Below, piece by piece: positions 1 to 7,987 of a stretch of DNA of 21,083 nucleotides. Within the stretch, counting starts at the first letter, position 1. The number at the start of each line of letters is the position of its first letter. The stretch is from an uncultured Bacteroidota bacterium. Its GTDB lineage: Bacteria > Bacteroidota > Bacteroidia > Bacteroidales > CAIWKO01. The notes under the pieces are model-generated. The model was not told where the DNA came from and did no database searches. It worked only from the letters and a program-made list of their open reading frames with translations. Location of the stretch: positions 1 to 21,083 of the forward strand of contig CALGYY010000169.1 in the NCBI GenBank assembly GCA_937934705.1, in the 5' to 3' direction. A program made the position numbers and the translations under genes.

Positions 1-69
1 AAGAACAAGAATATATACAGTTGAAAATCAATCTATTTTAATCGGACACTAGTGAGACTGCTTTTTTCA
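1..69. other. Left-edge intergenic stretch
   Basis: AT-rich stretch downstream of the TonB-dependent receptor stop codon. I see no gene, no convincing hairpin and no clear promoter here. The neighbour to the left lies outside the window, so whether the sigma/anti-sigma/receptor operon continues cannot be judged. Confidence 0.5.
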
Positions 70-2769
70 TCAGAAACGGAATTTATAATTGATCGACGGG
101 ATAATCCCCGAAACGGAAGTCTGGGTCGGGACAAGCTCATAATTCCCCTCTGTATCGGAGGGTATCAGAAAGTTCCCGTTCCCGTCATCAAATTTGCTGA
201 AGTTGACAGAAAAGGGGTTTTTTCGTGAATAGAGATTAAAGATGTTCAGACTCAGACTATGCTGGAATCGTCTTTCCGGCTTACTGAGGCGCAGCATCAC
301 ACTCAGATCCAGCCGGTGATAATCCGGCAGGCGGTCGTTGTTCTTTTCACCGTAAACCGGAACCGATACGCCGTTGTAGTTATAAAAGCCCACAGGGGTC
401 GTTACCGGCAAACCGCTGTGATAGATCCAGTTGAGACAGATCAACCATCTTTTGTAGTTATCATAGCTCAGGTTTAGCATCACTTCATGAGGCACATCAA
501 TATTGGCCGCATAGCTTTTCCCCCCGTTGATCTCAGGGACTTTGCTGATGGCTCGTGACCAGGTGTAACTGATCCATCCGCTGAACTTTCCTTCGGTTTT
601 TCTGAACACCAGCTCCAGTCCGTAAGACCACGCCTTGCCAGACCTCAGCTCACCTTCCAGCAGGGGGTTGTACACCAGGTTGGCGTGGTCGGTAAAATCC
701 ACGGTATTGTTGTAAATCCGTCCATATGCTTCTGCGGAGAATGAAAAAGCGGCATTTTTCAGGCGATGAAAATAACCCACAGCAAGCTGGTCGCCCGACT
801 GGGGTTTAATATTCGGGCCACTTGGGACCCATGACTCCATTGAAGTGAAGGGCCCTGCGGTATTGTTCAGGACCTGGAGATACTGAACATTATGGGAATA
901 TGAAACGCGGATGTTGTTGTACTTACCGGGATGATAATTCAGGATGATCCTTGGTTCCGGTCGGAAGAAGGTCGCATAAGCCTCATTCTTCAAGGGAAAA
1001 AGGGTATCACTCAGGATATGCTCTCCATCGAAGATGTATATTTCTTCAGGACCGTAGTTCTGCCAGAGACTGAGGCGCAGTCCGTATTTCAGGTTCAGCT
1101 GATCGGATAAGATCTGCTCGTTGGCAGCGTACAGGGCATACTCGCTGCTCCTGTACCGTGAGACCTGTCTGACCCTCATTTGCAGGCTTTCATCAGAAAG
1201 ATAGGTATTGCCGGGATCGGACCGGTGCGGACTGATCTCAAATCCCATACGCAAGGTATTGGACGGGTTCAGGTACCAGGAAAAGTCAGTCTTCCCGCTG
1301 AGGTTGGAGATCGAAGACCTCCAGTAATCACCTGCCCCTTTATTGAGAAAGAGAAAATACTGATAACGGCTGAAATAAAGCGTTGTATTCGAAAACAATC
1401 TCTGGTTGTATATGTGGTTCCAGCGCAGGGTTGTCAGCAGGTTATTCCAGGTGATCCCGAAGATACGCCCCGTGGATGTATTCTCACGCGACAGGACATC
1501 TTCGCCGAAATAAAAAGTGAAAAACAGGCGGTTATTGTCGTTCAGCCGAAAGTTCATCTTATTGTTCAGATCGAAGAAATTCATTTTAAGGTCGCGGTTG
1601 AGCGAGCCTGCATTGAGTAACCAGTTGATGGTGGCATAGCGGCCCGCCAGCAGCCAGGAGTGTTTGTCTTTTCGAAAGGGGCCTTCAAGGGAGAGTTCCG
1701 AAACAAAAGGACCGATATTTCCCGACATCCCGAAACGTTTCATGTTTCCGTCACGGGTTTTAATATCTATGGTCGACGAAAGCCGGCCTCCGAACATGGC
1801 CGGGGCATCCCCTTTATACAGGATCATTTCCTTGATGGCTTCCGGGGCCAGAACTGAGATGAAACCAAAAAGGTGCGCCGGGTTATAAACCGGAGCCTCA
1901 TCCACCATGATCATGTTCTGGTCGTTCCTGCCCCCCCTCACGGAAAACATAGCCGAACCATCACCGAAGGATTTCACACCGGGGACCGCCTGAAGAGACT
2001 TCACAATATCCAGCTCACCGGCTATACCCGGCAATTGTCCCATCGTCCGGGTATCGATGCGGGAAATGCCCGATTTCATGTTCTTCACATTTTCAGCATC
2101 ACTCTCCGCTTTGATTTCAACACTCGGAATCTCCGCTCTGAGGGCTTTGAGCTGCACGTTGTGAACCATGTCTTTTTCCAGGTCAGCAGTGAAGCTCACA
2201 GGTTCATACCCCAGAAAAGAATACACCAGCGAATGCGGTCCTTCCGGCAGACTCAGCGAGTAGAAACCGTAAGCATTGCTGGTGGTTCCCAGGCTTGTTC
2301 CTCTCACATAGGCGTAAGCCCCGGTCAGAACCTCGCCGCTGGCCGCATCCCGTAATGTTCCGCTGATCACATGGCGTTTAGGTGCAGTTGTTTTCGACTG
2401 TTCAGCACCAGGGGTTTCTGTTTTTTTCGGATCCGCTTTCAGGATCAGTTGATTCTCCACTACCTGCCAGCTGATCCCCTGCTTTTTAAAGAGATCATTC
2501 AATATGTCCTTCAGGGGTTTGTTGCGGGCCTTGATGCTGACCCTGACTGAAGTGTTCAGTTGCTGAGGACTATACGAAAAGTAAAATCCAGAAGCCTCTT
2601 CAATAGATTTCAGGGCCTCTTTGAGACTGACATCCTTCAGACTCAGGCTGATCCTTCGATCAAGGTTCTGGGCATGATGAAAGCCTGGCAGGGCGCAAAT
2701 GAAGATCATAATAATAATGGCCCGGTGGCAGAATCTTCTCATGTTAACTGAGGATGCGGTTACTATCAT
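70..2769 (-). CDS. TonB-dependent outer-membrane receptor with STN signalling domain (FecA-type)
   Basis: Outer-membrane TonB-dependent transporter, 899 aa. Domains in order: signal peptide (hydrophobic IIIMIFICALPGF, cleavage near HHAQ, about residue 33); secretin/TonB short N-terminal (STN) domain about 35-110; carboxypeptidase-regulatory-like beta-sandwich about 131-215 (YVRGTSLGTTSNAYGFYSL); plug about 225-345 (SVRGGRNDQNMIMVDEAPVY); then the beta-barrel, ending in a terminal Phe (NYKFRF) as outer-membrane barrels do. The STN domain is the part that contacts a FecR-type anti-sigma factor across the periplasm, which fits the adjacent fecR and sigma genes. The first ATG overlaps the fecR stop as ATGA, suggesting translational coupling; an internal ATG at 2742 (MRRFCHRA) gives a more standard signal peptide and is a real alternative. 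No SusD-like partner is visible, so the substrate is unknown. Confidence 0.9.
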   Translation of the reverse strand: MIVTASSVNMRRFCHRAIIIMIFICALPGFHHAQNLDRRISLSLKDVSLKEALKSIEEASGFYFSYSPQQLNTSVRVSIKARNKPLKDILNDLFKKQGISWQVVENQLILKADPKKTETPGAEQSKTTAPKRHVISGTLRDAASGEVLTGAYAYVRGTSLGTTSNAYGFYSLSLPEGPHSLVYSFLGYEPVSFTADLEKDMVHNVQLKALRAEIPSVEIKAESDAENVKNMKSGISRIDTRTMGQLPGIAGELDIVKSLQAVPGVKSFGDGSAMFSVRGGRNDQNMIMVDEAPVYNPAHLFGFISVLAPEAIKEMILYKGDAPAMFGGRLSSTIDIKTRDGNMKRFGMSGNIGPFVSELSLEGPFRKDKHSWLLAGRYATINWLLNAGSLNRDLKMNFFDLNNKMNFRLNDNNRLFFTFYFGEDVLSRENTSTGRIFGITWNNLLTTLRWNHIYNQRLFSNTTLYFSRYQYFLFLNKGAGDYWRSSISNLSGKTDFSWYLNPSNTLRMGFEISPHRSDPGNTYLSDESLQMRVRQVSRYRSSEYALYAANEQILSDQLNLKYGLRLSLWQNYGPEEIYIFDGEHILSDTLFPLKNEAYATFFRPEPRIILNYHPGKYNNIRVSYSHNVQYLQVLNNTAGPFTSMESWVPSGPNIKPQSGDQLAVGYFHRLKNAAFSFSAEAYGRIYNNTVDFTDHANLVYNPLLEGELRSGKAWSYGLELVFRKTEGKFSGWISYTWSRAISKVPEINGGKSYAANIDVPHEVMLNLSYDNYKRWLICLNWIYHSGLPVTTPVGFYNYNGVSVPVYGEKNNDRLPDYHRLDLSVMLRLSKPERRFQHSLSLNIFNLYSRKNPFSVNFSKFDDGNGNFLIPSDTEGNYELVPTQTSVSGIIPSINYKFRF

Positions 2770-3806
2770 TCATGACAGGCTTCGCCGGAGATCAGGTAAG
2801 TCTCTCCCTGCTTCTTCCATCTCAGCGAAAGGGTTTCAGTCAGCACACGGATCACAGATTCCAGTTTCTGATCCCTGAAGGTGGCTGTGATGGTGCATTT
2901 GCCCAATGCCGGATCAGCCAGGCGCACATCGGCACGGTAAGTTTTGTTCAGATGCCTTACAACTTCATCGAGGCGGGTATCATTGAAGACCAGAAGGCCC
3001 GTTTTCCACGCCAGGAAATTCTGGTCGGAGGTCAATGCTTTTTCTGCCGGCAAAGTCTGCTGCCCGCAGCACACCTTCTCCCCGGGAGCAAGAATGATAC
3101 GCTCTTCAGGACGCTGTTGATGATAAACGGCTACCTTCCCGCTGATGAGGGCCACTTCGACACAAGCACCCTCTGCGCGCGTATTCACATAAAAACTTGT
3201 CCCCAGAACTTCCACCCGTATATCACCGCCGGCGTCGACAATGAAAGGGCGGTCGGCCTCGTGACTGACCTCAAAATACGCTTCCCCGTCGAGGCTCACC
3301 TGACGGGAGTCCTTGTCAAACTTTTCCTTGTAACGGAACCCGGAACCGGCGGCCAGGGTCAGCCTGGAACCATCGGGCAGGACTTTTTCCAGTTTTTCTG
3401 TACCGGCGACCAGTTCCACTGTTTGAGATGTCCCGGCGATGTAGCGGATCACGAAAAATGAACCCAGAAGAACCGCCAGTACGGCAGCAATAGCCAACCA
3501 CCTTTTTACCGTTTTGCTTTTTCGGGCGATTCCTGTGTCCATGGAAACCACCTTTGCTTCCTCTTCCAGCTTATCGTCGCCAAAACAAGCCCGGCTCAGT
3601 CGCTCCCACTCCCCGTCGAGCTGAATGGTCTCCTCTACCCTACGCGCTTCGAGCATCATCCATGTCTTGTGTAAAGCCCTGAACTGTTCGGCCCGGGATT
3701 CGTCACCTTGCAGCCACAACGAAAGTTCAGCCGTCTCCTCAGGACTTGTTTCTCCTGAAAAGTACCTGGCGATCAATTCATTGTAATATGTAAGGTCTTT
3801 TTCCAT
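2766..3806 (-). CDS. FecR-family anti-sigma factor
   Basis: Inner-membrane anti-sigma factor, 346 aa. An N-terminal cytoplasmic part (1-100) resembles the sigma-binding segment of FecR proteins (YYNELIARYFSGETSPEE). One transmembrane helix spans about 103-123 (LAIAAVLAVLLGSFFVI). A periplasmic FecR domain covers about 130-230 (LPDGSRLTLAAGSGFRY, LDGEAYFEVSHEADRPF) and a C-terminal DUF4974-like domain about 268-340 (LAWKTGLLVFNDTRLDEVV). It lies between the ECF sigma gene (63 bp upstream) and the STN-containing receptor (4-bp overlap), the standard Bacteroidetes order. Family knowledge says the receptor's STN domain signals through this protein to free the sigma factor. Nothing looks truncated. 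Confidence 0.93.
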   Translation of the reverse strand: MEKDLTYYNELIARYFSGETSPEETAELSLWLQGDESRAEQFRALHKTWMMLEARRVEETIQLDGEWERLSRACFGDDKLEEEAKVVSMDTGIARKSKTVKRWLAIAAVLAVLLGSFFVIRYIAGTSQTVELVAGTEKLEKVLPDGSRLTLAAGSGFRYKEKFDKDSRQVSLDGEAYFEVSHEADRPFIVDAGGDIRVEVLGTSFYVNTRAEGACVEVALISGKVAVYHQQRPEERIILAPGEKVCCGQQTLPAEKALTSDQNFLAWKTGLLVFNDTRLDEVVRHLNKTYRADVRLADPALGKCTITATFRDQKLESVIRVLTETLSLRWKKQGETYLISGEACHE

Positions 3807-3869
3807 GTCCGTTTTTTCACCTTATATACACTTCTGGCTGCAATTACCCTTATGCGACAACACTATTTT

Positions 3870-4427
3870 TCAGTTCAGATGATACAAACATAAGATCAGC
3901 AGGGCCGGGAGGTGGTCTGCAAGCCTGGCACGCATATGCTGCAGGGCCTTTGACATCTGTGCTTCCACTGTTTTCACAGAAATCCCCAGCTGGTCGGCGA
4001 TCTGCTGATATTTCAGGTTCTCAAAACGACTCAGGCGGAAAATCTCCCTGCACTTTTCAGGTAACTCCTCAATGGCAGCGCTGATCAAGGCTTCCGTTTC
4101 CCGATGTTCGCCCGAGAATGCAACATCTGCCGCCTTTTCACTCAGCCCTTCAAAAGCCAGCAGGCTGCGGTCAAACTTCTTCTGTTCCCTCAGTACATTC
4201 AGGCATTTATTATGAATGCTGCTGCTGAGGTACGACCTGACCGAACGGTTCATGTCAATCTGTTCACGCTTTTCCCATAATGCAATGAAGGCCTCCTGTG
4301 CAATTTCACGGGCAGTATCCAGGTCCTTGATGTATTGCTGGGCGTAAAAGACCATCCCTTTGAAATGCGTTCTGAACAGCATTTCAAATTCCTGTTTGTC
4401 CAGGGGCTTAAAAGGGTTTTCGGTCAA
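3870..4427 (-). CDS. ECF RNA polymerase sigma factor (Bacteroidetes FecI-like type)
   Basis: Sigma-70 family factor, 185 aa. Region 2 lies at about 14-80 (DTAREIAQEAFIALWEKRE, RSVRSYLSSSIHNKCLN) and region 4 at about 125-175 (ELPEKCREIFRLSRF, then the helix-turn-helix QQIADQLGISVKTVEAQMSK). It should direct polymerase to the promoter of its own receptor operon when released by the FecR protein encoded next. The chosen start is TTG at 4427: the first in-frame ATG (codon 15) falls inside the first helix of region 2, and no in-frame ATG follows the probable promoter box at 4447-4454. The TTG start is therefore inferred. Confidence 0.9.
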   Translation of the reverse strand: MTENPFKPLDKQEFEMLFRTHFKGMVFYAQQYIKDLDTAREIAQEAFIALWEKREQIDMNRSVRSYLSSSIHNKCLNVLREQKKFDRSLLAFEGLSEKAADVAFSGEHRETEALISAAIEELPEKCREIFRLSRFENLKYQQIADQLGISVKTVEAQMSKALQHMRARLADHLPALLILCLYHLN

Positions 4428-4581
4428 GTGTTCAGGATTATCAGCACAAAGATAATAAAAAGCTATACGGACTCATTCCGCAGTAATGATTGTCAATGTG
4501 CGACGGTTTTAAGTTTTTTTCAACAAATCGATGCGCCCTGATATTTTTATCTAATTTAGTGCATCACATAAAAGTATATCT
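4428..4581. other. Divergent intergenic region, sigma factor / deoxynucleoside kinase
   Basis: 154 bp between two divergent genes. It carries the sigma-gene -7 box at 4447-4454 and, for the rightward gene, a one-mismatch -7 candidate TAATTTAG at 4552-4559. No open reading frame of note and no strong inverted repeat was seen. Confidence 0.45.
4447..4454 (-). promoter_or_regulatory. -7 box TATCTTTG for the ECF sigma gene
   Basis: Exact match to the Bacteroidetes housekeeping -7 consensus TAnnTTTG, read on the minus strand, with 19 nt between its last base and the TTG start. No good -33 TTTG was seen. Its position argues against any start codon further upstream. Confidence 0.5.
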
Positions 4582-5196
4582 ATGCACATCGCAGTTGCAG
4601 GCAACATCGGTTCAGGCAAGACTACCCTGACGGGCTTACTGGCCAAGCATTACAAGTGGGAACCCCATTACGAGGATGTGGATACCAACCCCTATCTTCA
4701 GAGTTTCTATGAAGATATGCAGCGTTGGTCGTTCAACCTGCAGGTGTATTTTCTGAATTCAAGATTCCGGCAGGTGATCAAGATCAGGCAGAGTGGCAAG
4801 GCGGTTATTCAGGACCGCACCATCTACGAGGATGCCCATATTTTTGCGCCGAATCTTCACGCCATGGGACTCATGTCGTCGCGTGATTTTGATAATTACG
4901 AATCCCTCTTTGAACTGATGAGTACTTTTCTGCAGGCCCCGGATCTGCTTATTTATCTAAGAGCGGAGGTTCCCACGCTGGTGCGTCAGATCCAGAAGCG
5001 CGGCAGGGATTATGAAAACAGCATCCGGCTCGATTACCTCAACCGCCTCAACGAACGATATGAAGCCTGGATTTCGGGGTACGACAAAGGTAAACTCCTG
5101 ATCATGGATGTGGACGACAAGAATTTTGTTGAGAACCCGGCAGATCTGGAACTGCTGATCGATAAAATCAATGCTGAACTTTTTGGATTGTTCTGA
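4582..5196 (+). CDS. Deoxynucleoside kinase (dNK family)
   Basis: Cytosolic deoxyribonucleoside kinase, 204 aa, which phosphorylates deoxynucleosides in salvage using a nucleoside triphosphate. The P-loop GNIGSGKT is at residues 7-14. The DRT motif at 78-80 (QDRTIYEDAHIFA) corresponds to the conserved (D/E)RS motif of the dCK/dGK-like family. An arginine-rich lid (QIQKRGRDYENSI) follows near 138-150. Length fits the family. The exact base preference (dA, dG or dC) cannot be read by eye. It is followed after 19 bp by kdsB on the same strand, so the two are probably co-transcribed; this pairing is not an obvious pathway link. Confidence 0.93.
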   Translation: MHIAVAGNIGSGKTTLTGLLAKHYKWEPHYEDVDTNPYLQSFYEDMQRWSFNLQVYFLNSRFRQVIKIRQSGKAVIQDRTIYEDAHIFAPNLHAMGLMSSRDFDNYESLFELMSTFLQAPDLLIYLRAEVPTLVRQIQKRGRDYENSIRLDYLNRLNERYEAWISGYDKGKLLIMDVDDKNFVENPADLELLIDKINAELFGLF

Positions 5197-5215
5197 TCGC
5201 AAAAACCCCATTAGC

Positions 5216-5950
5216 ATGAAAATCCTGGGACTGATCCCGGCCCGATATGCCTCCACCCGTTTTCCCGGTAAACCCCTGGTCGACATCGGAGGGAAAAGCA
5301 TGATCTGTCGCGTTTATGAGCAATGTCTGAAAGCCTCCTCCCTCACTGACGTTTATGTTGCCACCGATGATCAGCGGATTTTCGGGCATGTGGTGGATTC
5401 CGGCGGACGGGTGATGATGACGGCCGGACACCATCGTACGGGAACCGAGCGCTGTCATGAAGCCTTGCTTCAACTGGAAGAACAGGGCCATTCCTATGAT
5501 GTTGTGATCAATATTCAGGGGGATGAGCCGTTTATTGATCCCGGACAGATTGATAAACTGGCGGCTTGTTTCGGAAATAAGGAAGTGAATATTGCCACCC
5601 TCCGTAAAGCGGTAAATTCAATAGATGAACTGAACAGCCCCAATATCATCAAGGTCGTTTGTAACCTGGCAGGGAATGCCATCTACTTCAGCCGCTCTTC
5701 TGTACCCTATGTGAGGGGCTACGAACCGGAGGACTGGCCGGCGTCACACACTTTTTACAAGCACATCGGGATCTATGCTTTCAGGACAGAAAGCCTGAAA
5801 AAGGTCTGCACGCTGCAGCCCAGTCCACTTGAAACTGCTGAATCGCTGGAACAGCTCCGCTGGCTGGAAAACGGGATGGACATCAGGGTAGAGATTACCA
5901 TGACTGAGAGCCATTCGATCGACACCCCGGAGGATCTGAAAAAGGTCTGA
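5216..5950 (+). CDS. kdsB: 3-deoxy-manno-octulosonate cytidylyltransferase (CMP-Kdo synthetase)
   Basis: Activates Kdo with CTP to CMP-Kdo and diphosphate, the donor used to build the LPS inner core in the cytoplasm. The nucleotide-binding signature PARYASTRFPGKPL is at residues 8-21 and QGDEPFID at 101-108; YFSRSSVPYVRG and YKHIGIYAFR are further family blocks; the end (SIDTPEDLKKV) matches the usual C-terminus. At 244 aa it is normal for KdsB. The start at 5216 gives the canonical MKILGLIPARYAS beginning; the reading frame stays open to an ATG at 5171 inside the upstream kinase gene, but those 15 extra residues do not belong to the family. It implies a Gram-negative envelope with Kdo. Confidence 0.96.
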   Translation: MKILGLIPARYASTRFPGKPLVDIGGKSMICRVYEQCLKASSLTDVYVATDDQRIFGHVVDSGGRVMMTAGHHRTGTERCHEALLQLEEQGHSYDVVINIQGDEPFIDPGQIDKLAACFGNKEVNIATLRKAVNSIDELNSPNIIKVVCNLAGNAIYFSRSSVPYVRGYEPEDWPASHTFYKHIGIYAFRTESLKKVCTLQPSPLETAESLEQLRWLENGMDIRVEITMTESHSIDTPEDLKKV

Positions 5951-5974
5951 GCAGCGGGTTCTGGCATTTTTCTG

Positions 5975-5982
5975 TATATTCG
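5975..5982 (+). promoter_or_regulatory. Weak -7 box candidate TATATTCG for the HU-like/SPOR gene
   Basis: Seven of eight positions fit TAnnTTTG, with 17 nt to the ATG at 6000. Only 49 bp separate this gene from kdsB, so read-through from kdsB is also possible. I see no terminator in the gap. Confidence 0.25.
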
Positions 5983-5999
5983 CATGACAAATCGCCGGT

Positions 6000-6974
6000 A
6001 TGAAGGAGATCCTGGGACATATCCCCCGTTTGCTGACCAAAGAAGAAAACATTGGTGTGACGGGACTTGGTGTTTTTGGTACCCGCTATCTGCCTGCCAG
6101 CGTTCACCCGGTTCTTCATACCCTCTCTCCGCCTTCTGTTGAGATTACCTTTGTTTACAACACGGGCAGCAGCGACCAGCGGTTTCCGGAAAGGCTTGCG
6201 CTCCTGCTGAATGTCAGTGCCGCGGATGCACGACAGATGATCGGTGAAGCCGTTCAGGAGCTGATTCATGAGATTGGGACCACGGGCTCTTCGCGCGTGG
6301 AAGGCCTTGGATCATTCAGCCGTGTTGCTTCCGGCGTGCTGGTTTTCACACCATCAGAGACGCAGGAAACGATGCCGCCGGCTTTTGGTTTGTCGGAGAT
6401 TCGCTCCCCGGCTATAATCCGCAGCAGAAAAAAACCTGAACGTAATATCAGGAAAAGCGGGGGCCGCAACAGGAAAGACCGCCGCATGCCGGTGGCATTG
6501 AAACGGGCCATATGGCTAAGCATACCGCTGATTGCTATTGTCCTTTTCTTCCTCATCCGGCAAATCACGCCTGCAGAATTATACGCCAGGGTAACAGGAA
6601 ACGAACCCCGGCCGAAAACCAATCCGAAAGGAACGGTAAGCGCTGAAGTCAGGTTCAGCGCGGCGAACACCTCTGTAAATGAAAACATGATCCGTCCGGT
6701 CAGGGAGAACATTTACCGGCAGGACCAGATGGAACCCTCAGTGCTGATTATCGGCAACTGTTTCAGTCATGAAGAATATGCCAGACAATACCTTTCGGAT
6801 ATGCGCGCTAAAGGATTCCCGGCAGCCGGACTGCTGATCACCGAAGGGCCCATGCCTTATCAGGTTTTTCTGGAAAAAATGGAAAATCGTGCAGATGCTG
6901 AAGTCCGTCTGACGACGATCCGCAAACAGGCCCCCCAGGCCTGGATACTTGAAATTCTACCTGAAACATCGTGA
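6000..6974 (+). CDS. HU-like (CCDC81-type) DNA-binding / transmembrane / SPOR domain protein
   Basis: A 324-aa single-pass membrane protein. The N-terminal half resembles the tandem HU/IHF-like domains described for bacterial CCDC81-like proteins: one copy at about 1-52 with VTGLGVFGTRY, a second at about 55-118 with SRVEGLGSFSRV; the repeated GLG-x-F turn is visible in both. A very basic linker follows (about 140-168, rich in Arg and Lys), then a transmembrane helix at about 169-187 (AIWLSIPLIAIVLFFLI). The C-terminus (about 246-320, SVLIIGNCFSHEEYARQYL to APQAWILEIL) has the pattern of a SPOR peptidoglycan-binding domain. Topology would place the DNA-binding part in the cytoplasm and SPOR in the periplasm, so a chromosome-to-wall tether is a reasonable inference. 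Its stop overlaps the GTG start of trmB. Confidence 0.8.
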   Translation: MKEILGHIPRLLTKEENIGVTGLGVFGTRYLPASVHPVLHTLSPPSVEITFVYNTGSSDQRFPERLALLLNVSAADARQMIGEAVQELIHEIGTTGSSRVEGLGSFSRVASGVLVFTPSETQETMPPAFGLSEIRSPAIIRSRKKPERNIRKSGGRNRKDRRMPVALKRAIWLSIPLIAIVLFFLIRQITPAELYARVTGNEPRPKTNPKGTVSAEVRFSAANTSVNENMIRPVRENIYRQDQMEPSVLIIGNCFSHEEYARQYLSDMRAKGFPAAGLLITEGPMPYQVFLEKMENRADAEVRLTTIRKQAPQAWILEILPETS

Positions 6975-7648
6975 CTAAAAGAAAGCTGCAGCGTTTCGCG
7001 GAAACCGCCACATTTCCTCATTTCTTTCAACCCTCAATGGAAGATCTGAGTACAGAGTTCCCTTTGAAGGGTACCTGGAACACCGGCTTCTTCCGGAATA
7101 CCGGCAGCGTGAACCTGGAACTGGGCTGCGGAAAAGGTGAATTTACCATAGGGCTTGCTCGCAGATCTCAGGATGAAAATTTTATCGGTATTGACATCAA
7201 GGGCGCCCGCATGTGGCGGGGTGCAAAAACAGCGCTCGAAGAAAACCTGAAGAATGTCGCCTTCATCCGCAGTCAGATCTTCTACCTCGACCATTTCTTC
7301 TCGGCCGGGGAAGTCAGAAGCATCTGGATCACTTTCCCCGATCCCCAGCCCAGGGAATCCCGAAGTCACAAAAGGCTGACCTCTCCCCGCTTTCTGGACT
7401 TATATAATAAGGTACTTCATCCGGAGGGCGTGGTTCACCTGAAAACAGATGATGAAAGCCTCTTCCTGTATACGCTTGGAGTTTTAACAGATGCAGGCCA
7501 TCAACTGCTTTACGCAACCGAAGATATATACCGGGACGCACCGGCTGAGGTGGCTGCAAGTATTGTCACCTTCTACGAAAGTATCTGGCTGGGTCAGGGC
7601 AAAACCATCAAATACCTGCGCTTCAGATTAAAAATGAAGGGGGAATGA
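6971..7648 (+). CDS. trmB: tRNA (guanine-N7)-methyltransferase
   Basis: Makes m7G (usually position 46) in the tRNA variable loop from S-adenosylmethionine. The SAM-binding motif LELGCGKGEFT starts at residue 49; GIDIKGARMWRGAK (73-86) and ITFPDPQPRESRSHKRLTSP (120-139) are TrmB signatures. Many TrmB proteins have FPDPWP; the Gln form here fits the Bacteroidetes variant. At 225 aa it is full length. The start is GTG at 6971, overlapping the previous stop as GTGA; no better ATG exists before the core domain. Its own stop overlaps the next gene's start as ATGA, so the three genes are probably translationally coupled. Confidence 0.95.
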   Translation: MTKRKLQRFAETATFPHFFQPSMEDLSTEFPLKGTWNTGFFRNTGSVNLELGCGKGEFTIGLARRSQDENFIGIDIKGARMWRGAKTALEENLKNVAFIRSQIFYLDHFFSAGEVRSIWITFPDPQPRESRSHKRLTSPRFLDLYNKVLHPEGVVHLKTDDESLFLYTLGVLTDAGHQLLYATEDIYRDAPAEVAASIVTFYESIWLGQGKTIKYLRFRLKMKGE

Positions 7649-7977
7649 AAGGTCAGGATTCATTTTTCGAACTCGTTTACGCGATTGCGCGTCAGATTCC
7701 CTATGGCCGGGTGACTTCATATGGCGCGATTGCAGCTTATCTGGGCAGTAAAGGATCGGCCCGCATGGTGGGCTGGGCAATGAACGCCTCGCACCGACAG
7801 AAAGAAGCGGTGCCGGCACACCGTGTGGTGAACCGCAATGGACTGCTCACCGGGAAACACCATTTCGGGGGCAGCACAATCATGCAGGAGCTGCTCTCCA
7901 GCGAAGGGATCGAGGTGGAAAACAATCGTATACTGAATTTCAAAAAAGTGTTCTGGGATCCTTCAAAAGAACTGTAA
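7645..7977 (+). CDS. MGMT-family alkyltransferase-like protein (Cys-less, Atl type)
   Basis: Small DNA-binding protein of the O6-methylguanine-DNA methyltransferase C-terminal domain family, 110 aa. The helix-turn-helix core is visible: PYGRVTSYGAIAAYLG (19-34) and SARMVGWAMN with the arginine finger at about residue 40. Active methyltransferases carry PCHRV; here the motif is PAHRV (57-61), so Ala58 replaces the acceptor Cys and alkyl transfer should be impossible. Characterised Atl proteins bind O6-alkylguanine lesions and hand them to nucleotide excision repair; the same role is inferred here. ATGA overlap with trmB upstream; 10 bp separate its end from the convergent usp gene. Confidence 0.9.
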   Translation: MKGQDSFFELVYAIARQIPYGRVTSYGAIAAYLGSKGSARMVGWAMNASHRQKEAVPAHRVVNRNGLLTGKHHFGGSTIMQELLSSEGIEVENNRILNFKKVFWDPSKEL

Positions 7978-7987
7978 ACTTTCCGGA

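Noticed and set aside
1180..2355. Plus-strand open frames of 146 and 160 codons inside the TonB-dependent receptor gene
   Set aside because: They lie antisense to a gene with clear domains, show no recognisable motif or signal, and have no promoter box. They are shadows of the real coding strand.
2754..3461. A 235-codon plus-strand frame antisense to fecR
   Set aside because: No start context or recognisable domain; the minus strand encodes a full FecR protein across the same bases.
4552..4559. TAATTTAG as a firm promoter for the deoxynucleoside kinase
   Set aside because: It has one mismatch at a conserved position and no -33 partner, so I mention it only as a candidate in the intergenic entry.
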